The notes under the pieces: model-generated | Database searches by the model: none | The model's input: only the letters and a program-made list of their open reading frames with translations | Told to the model about the DNA's origin: nothing | Program-made: the position numbers and the translations under genes | Shown here: positions 58,644-64,000 of the stretch, piece by piece | Position numbering within the stretch: position 1 is the first letter of the stretch | Layout of the letters: each line of letters begins with the position of its first letter | Source of the DNA: a virus | DNA: 64,000 nt | Direction: 5' to 3' (one strand) | Virus record (IMG/VR): IMGVR_UViG_3300030406_003150 | Span: 1 to 64,000 of that record

Positions 58644-60083
58644 CTATTGTTGTTGCCTCAGAATTCCCAGTGGATCGTCGTTTACTGACGCTTGAGTTCC
58701 CGCAGCGGGTTGTTGTTCATCCTGACCCTGGAAGTAGCTGACGTTTCTTATAGCTCTATCTGGGTCCAACAGCATTTCAAGGGTAAGCTCACCCTCATAC
58801 GCCTCGTTCATAGCTTGTCTAAGCTGCTCAAGGATGTCTTGCTCCTGCTCATTAGGCTGTGCATAGTTCACTCTGTATTCACCCTTTAGGCCACCTTTAA
58901 TAACAAGCATGTCCATCTCTGGGAAGACCTGAATGGTCCTAACTTTCTCGTTTACAATTGGAGTCTTCTTCAGCCTAATTTTACTGGCGTCATCATAAGG
59001 GGACTCTTTGTACAATGGGTCGTACTCAGGGTTCGGTAAGTCAAGACCTTTACCCTTCTCAAGCTCAGTCATTACGTAGTTTTGCCCTACAGCATCTTGA
59101 TCTGGACCCAATGTATCGGCAAATCGTCCATACTGTTGGAGCTCCTCCTGAGTGATCTCAGCCCTGGTTCTGTTCTCGATTACATCTACAGAAAGCTGCT
59201 TAGACGAACCGCCCGTAGCGTCGGGTTTGTCCATCCCCAACAAATCTAGAGCAGCTTCAACATATCTGTTTTTGAAATCAATAACACCTGCCTCAAGATC
59301 AGAGTAAAAGTTATTTGCGCTAGCAGAATAAACCTTACTGGTGTCATATTTATCAAGCATATCGTCCTTTATATCCGCTCTAATTTTTTCAGGGGGCTCA
59401 CCAGCGGCTACCAAATCATTAGCAGTAGCACGATAAAGAGCAGCAAACTGTTCAGGTGTTACATTATCCTGAGGGCCAAAGTCCCGCGTATAGTAGCCCT
59501 GTCTATTAATGCCTGGAGCGTTTAATATATTTCCAATCTCACCGAGTGACTCTCCGCTAGCACCTACATACTGAGCAGTAATGCTTCCATCAGGATTTAC
59601 AGTGTATTCACCAATACCGCCAGCGTCATATTCGGCATCGTGCTCTAAAAGTTGTGCTGCGTCACCTGTAAACTTTGAAGTTTCAGTATCTAGTGATCCT
59701 ATCTGATATACGCCCTTCTCATATTCTTTTCTTTGTGGAGCAACCTCTTCAGCGTGGTTCTTGAAAAAATCATAAGAAATTGACACATTATCGAATATGG
59801 TGCTTGCCATGGGGTCACCGTTTCGGAACGCATTGGCCGCCAATAGTCTTTGCTCTTCAAAAATATCTCTATGTTTTTCAGCCCACCCACTAGTATCGTA
59901 GCCTCGGAGTTCTTTTAGATTCTCATCTCGCTGCCTTCTTCTAGCGGTTTCTCTAGCTAGATTGTTTCTAGCAGCAGCAGCCATCAAAGGGCCTAGGTTT
60001 TGTGTGCCCTGAGTTATTGCCTCACTAAATGTTTTGCTAGGCTGTAAAGGGGCTACGTAAGCTGGAACTGGACCGTTTGCCAT
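58644..60083 (-). CDS. internal virion protein, copy B, 479 aa (no lytic domain)
   Basis: Positional counterpart of the 806-aa protein, between the 319-aa and the 1555-aa proteins. The first 60 residues are a basic, Arg/Ala-rich helix (NNLARETARRRQRDENLKEL), the middle is acidic, and the C-terminus is Gln-rich. It lacks the NNPGNLR region, so it is shorter by about 330 residues. Similarity to the N-terminal part of the 806-aa protein is weak by eye. Likely an ejection protein; function not demonstrated. Confidence 0.6.
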   Translation of the reverse strand: MANGPVPAYVAPLQPSKTFSEAITQGTQNLGPLMAAAARNNLARETARRRQRDENLKELRGYDTSGWAEKHRDIFEEQRLLAANAFRNGDPMASTIFDNVSISYDFFKNHAEEVAPQRKEYEKGVYQIGSLDTETSKFTGDAAQLLEHDAEYDAGGIGEYTVNPDGSITAQYVGASGESLGEIGNILNAPGINRQGYYTRDFGPQDNVTPEQFAALYRATANDLVAAGEPPEKIRADIKDDMLDKYDTSKVYSASANNFYSDLEAGVIDFKNRYVEAALDLLGMDKPDATGGSSKQLSVDVIENRTRAEITQEELQQYGRFADTLGPDQDAVGQNYVMTELEKGKGLDLPNPEYDPLYKESPYDDASKIRLKKTPIVNEKVRTIQVFPEMDMLVIKGGLKGEYRVNYAQPNEQEQDILEQLRQAMNEAYEGELTLEMLLDPDRAIRNVSYFQGQDEQQPAAGTQASVNDDPLGILRQQQ

Positions 60084-61042
60084 TACGCTTCATTAAATTG
60101 TGGTTCCTCTAAAAACTTAGCGGCTTTGAATAGTTCAAGCAGCTGCTCGTAAGTAGGCTCCTCTTTATTGATCATAGCATACGCCTCTTGCAAGCCTGAC
60201 GACTGCTCTGGGTTAATGATAAACTCACCCCCCGTAGCTTCGGCTTCTTTTACGCCAGTCTCTTCGTCTACGATAGCCTTCTTGTTGGTGCTGTGATCGA
60301 ACTCTCCCCCTAGCTTTTGCACTGGGGGCTGCTTTGAATCTTGCAATATTGCAATCATCACATCTTCTTTCATCTCTCCTCCGTGACCGTACTTTATCTT
60401 GCCTCCTTTTTCCTTCGTAATGTCTCCAAAAGCCCCAGCCCCAGCAAGTGCGGTTCCAATGCCAAGGATGTTCTGTAAGGCCCCAGGAAAAGCAGAAGCC
60501 TTCTGAGCTTTAAGCTGTTCTATGTTCTGAGCAGCTGTAGCTTCAGATCCCATGGCTCTTTGCAGCTTGAGTTGCTCTAAGTTTCTCTGTAAATCTATGT
60601 TACCAGTCAAAGCGGCTTGTTCTAACCCAGCTAATCTACCCTCTGCTGCTAGCTCTCTAGACAAATCGGCTTGCTGTGCAGCCGTAGTTGCCTGTTGAGT
60701 AGCCTGTGTGAGTCCTGGTACAGCCCCCATCAAAGCTCTAGGGTCAGTAGCTAAAGCCTCTAACGCAGTAGCCTGCTGTGCAGCTATAGGTGACAAGTCT
60801 GTAGGGCGCATACCCGCCTTAGCCAGTTGTTTTTCTGCCTCGGAAACGGTGTACTTTACGTCAGCCAACGAGCCAAAAGCAGACTGAACGTCTTGCCTGG
60901 CTTGGTCTAAAAGAGGCTGCTGAGCTTTTATTCTTTTTTTAGCAGTAAAAAAATCCGCAATACCCCCTGCTAATGGAATTCCGACGCCAGCTATAATCGC
61001 AGCAAGTTGTCCACCCGTTAAGTATTTCTTGGTTTCAGCCAT
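60083..61042 (-). CDS. internal virion protein, copy B, 319 aa
   Basis: Paralogue of the 336-aa protein. Residues 10-30 form a hydrophobic segment (GGQLAAIIAGVGIPLAGGIA), followed by long Ala/Gln-rich helices (QATQQATTAAQQADLSRELA) and a C-terminal region with GGEFDHSTNKKAIVDEETG and GGEFIINPEQ, matching the module A protein's EFSHKSNP...TGGEAVLNPEQ. Likely part of a trans-envelope ejection channel. A TAAATTTG box lies six bases before the ATG, as at the module A gene. Confidence 0.7.
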   Translation of the reverse strand: MAETKKYLTGGQLAAIIAGVGIPLAGGIADFFTAKKRIKAQQPLLDQARQDVQSAFGSLADVKYTVSEAEKQLAKAGMRPTDLSPIAAQQATALEALATDPRALMGAVPGLTQATQQATTAAQQADLSRELAAEGRLAGLEQAALTGNIDLQRNLEQLKLQRAMGSEATAAQNIEQLKAQKASAFPGALQNILGIGTALAGAGAFGDITKEKGGKIKYGHGGEMKEDVMIAILQDSKQPPVQKLGGEFDHSTNKKAIVDEETGVKEAEATGGEFIINPEQSSGLQEAYAMINKEEPTYEQLLELFKAAKFLEEPQFNEA

Positions 61043-61048
61043 CGTTTA

Positions 61049-61056
61049 CAAATTTA
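61049..61056 (-). promoter_or_regulatory. TAAATTTG box before the 319-aa gene
   Basis: TAAATTTG overlaps the stop codon of the upstream 333-aa gene and precedes the ATG at 61042 by six bases, mirroring the box at 13013-13020 next to the paralogous gene. Confidence 0.4.
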
Positions 61057-62055
61057 AGCGTTTTGATTTAAACCCTTATCTAGCTTAGAAAAGGCGTATT
61101 CTGCGTTAATAGAGTGAAGTTCCAAAGGTTTTGAGCTAGCAGATTCTAACCTAAGGTTTAAATATGGACCCCTCATCTCATCACCGTTGATTTCAGCTGG
61201 AGAAACAGCAAAAAGGTTTGAAGCTGTAGTAAGATACTGCTCAAAAGCTTGGAGGTATAATGTAATAAAACTAGAATCACCTAAGAAATTTGACGGGATA
61301 GGCAAACTTAAAGTCATAACTCCATTACCAATAGAAACAATGTTTATATCAAGCCCCAATAATGAATTCTCTAGCACTATAAAAGGAGGAGTAACAGAAG
61401 AAAAAGAAGAAAGTGTTTGCAACTGACCTGACAAATCGGGATCATCAAAAGAAGCCAAGAGAATTATTGAGTTGCCAAAAGGAGCCGAAGGAAAAGAGCT
61501 TACCTCTATGGCATTTAGATTTACATCGACTAACACATTAGGGTTACCTTCTAGAAGTATCTCTTGCAAAACCTCTGAAAACAGTCCTTCTATGGAAGTA
61601 GCGCCAGGTACAGGAACTATGTTAGCACTAGAGTTCAACCTAGATCTTGGGACCTCCAAATACTTAAACCCTTCTTTGTCCTCAAGGATCTTAGATGTCA
61701 ACAAACTTTGCTGATTGTTTGAGTCGTCGTACTCTTGGTTAGTGCTAAATATGTATGACCAATTATTTCTGTTCGTCTCTAAAGAAACAGACTTAAATAT
61801 CTTTACAGAAGAGGGGTCATCATTAAAAGATAGCTCTATACTAGACTTGTTTTTAACTCCATAGAAGTCATTTCTAGCTGAGTTCTTGTCATGCAGCCAC
61901 GCTGTGCCTATGTTGTCTTTAAACGACAGCATTTCGTCACCAGAGGAAGCGTAACAAGTCGGGACAAAAGAGTACCTAGTTGTCCAAGCGCTTTGCCTTT
62001 CTGAGTAAGCAAACGTAGCTTCAAACCCGTTTGATGTTAAAGGTATATCTGCCAT
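61054..62055 (-). CDS. C-terminal part of the tail protein, copy B, as a separate gene, 333 aa
   Basis: The first residues (MADIPLTSNGFEATFAYSER, then QSAWTTRYSFVP) align with the 1519-aa protein's VGYDAARGVWQSRYSFLP, and the following 150 residues share the pattern FYGVKNKSSIELSFNDDPSS against FHGESAQPSIVKVVSKLSPS. So this gene equals the C-terminal third of the single module A tail protein. Its own ATG lies five bases after the upstream stop. The two chains could reassemble non-covalently, or the C-terminal piece may be an independent host-contact protein. Confidence 0.7.
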   Translation of the reverse strand: MADIPLTSNGFEATFAYSERQSAWTTRYSFVPTCYASSGDEMLSFKDNIGTAWLHDKNSARNDFYGVKNKSSIELSFNDDPSSVKIFKSVSLETNRNNWSYIFSTNQEYDDSNNQQSLLTSKILEDKEGFKYLEVPRSRLNSSANIVPVPGATSIEGLFSEVLQEILLEGNPNVLVDVNLNAIEVSSFPSAPFGNSIILLASFDDPDLSGQLQTLSSFSSVTPPFIVLENSLLGLDINIVSIGNGVMTLSLPIPSNFLGDSSFITLYLQAFEQYLTTASNLFAVSPAEINGDEMRGPYLNLRLESASSKPLELHSINAEYAFSKLDKGLNQNA

Positions 62056-62060
62056 GGATG

Positions 62061-64000
62061 TTACAGATTAAAAGCTGGGTCATTTAAACTGTACGAAGTG
62101 CCTTGCTCTTGCGTTCCAAATCCCCAAGTGCCTAACATGTTTAATAAATCTGCAGCGCTAATTTGATTGTCTTCGTTAGAATCAGCTTTTGCAGCTAACT
62201 TAACGTAGCTAGCAAGATAGAAATACTGTGCTACAGTCATAGTCCCATCGTCTATCAACCACAATATTGTTTCTAAAGAAGACGGTCCAGCAGGAATTCC
62301 TCCTTGGTCTGGAGTTGGCGTGCTAGCAAAGGCAGGTTCGTCAGGATCGGTTGTTACTCCGAATACTTGAAGCATTTGAATTAAATCAAAAGTATTTACT
62401 GGTCCCTGTTCGTTTAGGTTAAGACTAAAGTTGTCATTGATTTGAGCTCTAAGCAGGTGGTACTCCCCTACTGTAAGCTCATTCTGAACAAACAAATAGT
62501 TTATGGCTCCATCAACACTTTTAAAGTAGTTTACCGTAGTCGGCTTTGGTTTACTTGGAGGTGGTGGGGTAGCTTTAGGTAGCGGAGGAGTGGATGTTGC
62601 TGGTATCAAACCAGAGAACATACCAGTGCCTTCAATGTACTCCTCTCCAAAATTTTCAGCGAACAGTAAAAAATCACCAACCGTATCAATCAGTTGGTTT
62701 CCATTTAAATCAAACCTAGCCATCTTTACGTTGGTTTGATTGTCCACTGCGCTCTCCATGAAGTTTCTTAAATCTAATAGCGTAGGCTCACCTGCGGTGC
62801 CTTGTAAGTCTTGTAGGTATTGGAATGCTAATTCTTTGCTCATGTCTTGATCTGTTAAGTCAGTTCCATAAAAATCATTGTATGCTTGTGTAAACGGAGA
62901 AAGCGCTTCACCGTCAGAGTCATCTTCCGATCCGTCATCACCATTACCTTCATCTTCTGATTCTTTAAACAAAACGGTTAGTGGTAAATCTAGAATTGGT
63001 GTGTCTGGGTCGTTGCTGTATATCTCTAAGAAGCTATTTATTGGTCCATCTTCCTCTGGAATTATGATAGAAATCAATATTGTTTCTGATCCACTAGGCT
63101 GTATCACCATTGGATTGTCGGCGCTAACATTAGCGTTAGCAGAGACCAACTCAAAGTTTATGGCCTCACCATCGTTTATATCAAAGTCGGTTATAATCAG
63201 ATTGGCTGATCCAGTATTAGATACTATTACCTGTTTTGGAGTAACAGTGTCTGTAAGGGTTAGCACTCCGAAATCTAAAACATCCGAAGGGTTTATTACT
63301 ATGTTTGGCTCAAGCTCTTCTACGGGAGTTACATCATCTTCTTGCGTCTCTTGGACAACCTCTTGGACAAAGCTTGTGCTCCTTACGGGGATGTTTACAA
63401 TGGACAACAAATACTCTTCTTTTAGAGTATCATAGCCTCCTACTACGCGGACATTATCACCTACTTCTATGGCTTTTTGTAAAGAAGCTCTAATCAAAGA
63501 AGACATACCCTTCTCAGATATTTCTTCAACACCAGACTGCCTAGTAAATCTGTAAACTTTAGACAGAGATTTATTACAGAAGTAAACTTGCTGACCTGAA
63601 TCATAAACAGAAGAAGGATCATCATCACATCCTGAAACACCAGGGTATGCTATAACTTCTCCAAGCACATTTAGTGAAGCTATAATCTGTTGATTGCCTG
63701 AAGCATCCGACAGCACATTTTTGTTTACAGGAACGATACTGACTTTTTCTTTCTGAATGACTACTATGTAATCGTTGTGGTTGGCTATGTACTCTATATC
63801 TCCGTAACGATCTGATAAGTCTTTGAAGTTTGCTAGAGAAGAGTTAAAAGAAGAATACCTGATTCTAAATGATTCAGGGTTACTAGGGTCTGAGTAAGTT
63901 ATAGTAGCCTCCCTTTTAGTCTCTGCTGCATCTTCGAATATGACGTTTGGTCTACCTCTAGAAAAAGAATCTGATTTAAATAAATCTGTAGCGGACTGCG
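62061..64000 (-). CDS. tail/stabilization-type protein, copy B, with inserted SPD-2/EF-hand cassette (runs off right edge)
   Basis: The frame is open to the window edge, so the N-terminus is missing. From the edge to about 63377 it aligns with the 1519-aa protein (SSFNSSLANF against SSFNPSLSNF; IVPVNKN against IPVNKN; ISEKGMSSL against ISEKNMSSF; GGYDTLKEEYLLS against SGYDPRDSVYYLT). Exactly after that point comes about 440 residues of foreign sequence: an SPD-2/choice-of-anchor-like beta domain (63300-62975, LDFGVLTLTDTVTPKQVIVS and EIYSNDPDTPI), an acidic linker, and three EF-hand/dockerin-like segments (DLNGNQLIDTVGDFLLFAE, NLNEQGPVNTFDLIQML, DSNEDNQISAADLLNML). The rest of the tail protein is the separate gene downstream. 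Confidence 0.75.
   Translation of the reverse strand, partial: QSATDLFKSDSFSRGRPNVIFEDAAETKREATITYSDPSNPESFRIRYSSFNSSLANFKDLSDRYGDIEYIANHNDYIVVIQKEKVSIVPVNKNVLSDASGNQQIIASLNVLGEVIAYPGVSGCDDDPSSVYDSGQQVYFCNKSLSKVYRFTRQSGVEEISEKGMSSLIRASLQKAIEVGDNVRVVGGYDTLKEEYLLSIVNIPVRSTSFVQEVVQETQEDDVTPVEELEPNIVINPSDVLDFGVLTLTDTVTPKQVIVSNTGSANLIITDFDINDGEAINFELVSANANVSADNPMVIQPSGSETILISIIIPEEDGPINSFLEIYSNDPDTPILDLPLTVLFKESEDEGNGDDGSEDDSDGEALSPFTQAYNDFYGTDLTDQDMSKELAFQYLQDLQGTAGEPTLLDLRNFMESAVDNQTNVKMARFDLNGNQLIDTVGDFLLFAENFGEEYIEGTGMFSGLIPATSTPPLPKATPPPPSKPKPTTVNYFKSVDGAINYLFVQNELTVGEYHLLRAQINDNFSLNLNEQGPVNTFDLIQMLQVFGVTTDPDEPAFASTPTPDQGGIPAGPSSLETILWLIDDGTMTVAQYFYLASYVKLAAKADSNEDNQISAADLLNMLGTWGFGTQEQGTSYSLNDPAFNL

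Overview
The window is most of the genome of a tailed double-stranded DNA phage (Caudoviricetes). It is probably a podovirus: it has terminase, portal, scaffold, capsid, connector, fibre and very large ejection-type proteins, but no tape measure, sheath or long-tail tube was recognised. The host is almost certainly a member of the Bacteroidota. Five promoters have the TAnnTTTG -7 box of that phylum with a TTG element 18 bases upstream, Shine-Dalgarno sites are mostly absent, and the primase-helicase starts with a BT4734/VirE-N-like domain. Short basic proteins such as the 51672-51965 product resemble those of aquatic phages.

Layout. Minus strand 37.8 to 0 kb is the late operon: small virion proteins, an M15 endolysin, a GroES-like co-chaperonin, a small-terminase candidate, two tRNAs flanking an HNH endonuclease, large terminase, portal, fibre proteins (collagen-like and RCC1-like), a run of tiny basic proteins, scaffold, major capsid protein, connectors, a 1519-aa tail protein, internal/ejection proteins, a 3026-aa polyvalent protein and a holin. 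A 0.75-kb gene-free region (37.83-38.58 kb), rich in alternating purine-pyrimidine DNA and short repeats, holds divergent promoters. Plus strand 38.6-51.7 kb is the early region. It has many small translationally coupled genes, then DnaA-like, annealing-protein-like, RecE-like, SSB-like, primase-helicase and resolvase genes. Minus strand 64 to 51.7 kb is a second, colinear and diverged copy of the tail/ejection/holin module. If the genome is circular or circularly permuted, the late operon would run from 37.8 kb through 0, across the unseen junction, and from 64 to 51.7 kb, so the phage would carry two tail/ejection modules in tandem. That closure is inference.

Most striking observations. (1) Two complete hammerhead ribozymes, each 50 nt with an open stem I, sit in the early region at 40134-40183 and 40454-40503. 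All three stems covary between them, and they flank a single small gene, so self-cleavage would release a 320-nt RNA carrying one ORF. (2) A conserved leader ending in CAAAATCTCTnACACATG precedes many early genes. Promoter-made and ribozyme-made 5' ends lie at similar distances from the start codon. (3) Three further structured RNAs or leaders lie in the same region. (4) In the second module the tail protein gene is interrupted by a cassette with an SPD-2-like domain and EF-hand/dockerin-like repeats, and its C-terminal part is now a separate gene.

Replication appears to rely on a host polymerase: no DNA or RNA polymerase gene is visible, though the genome is not complete here.
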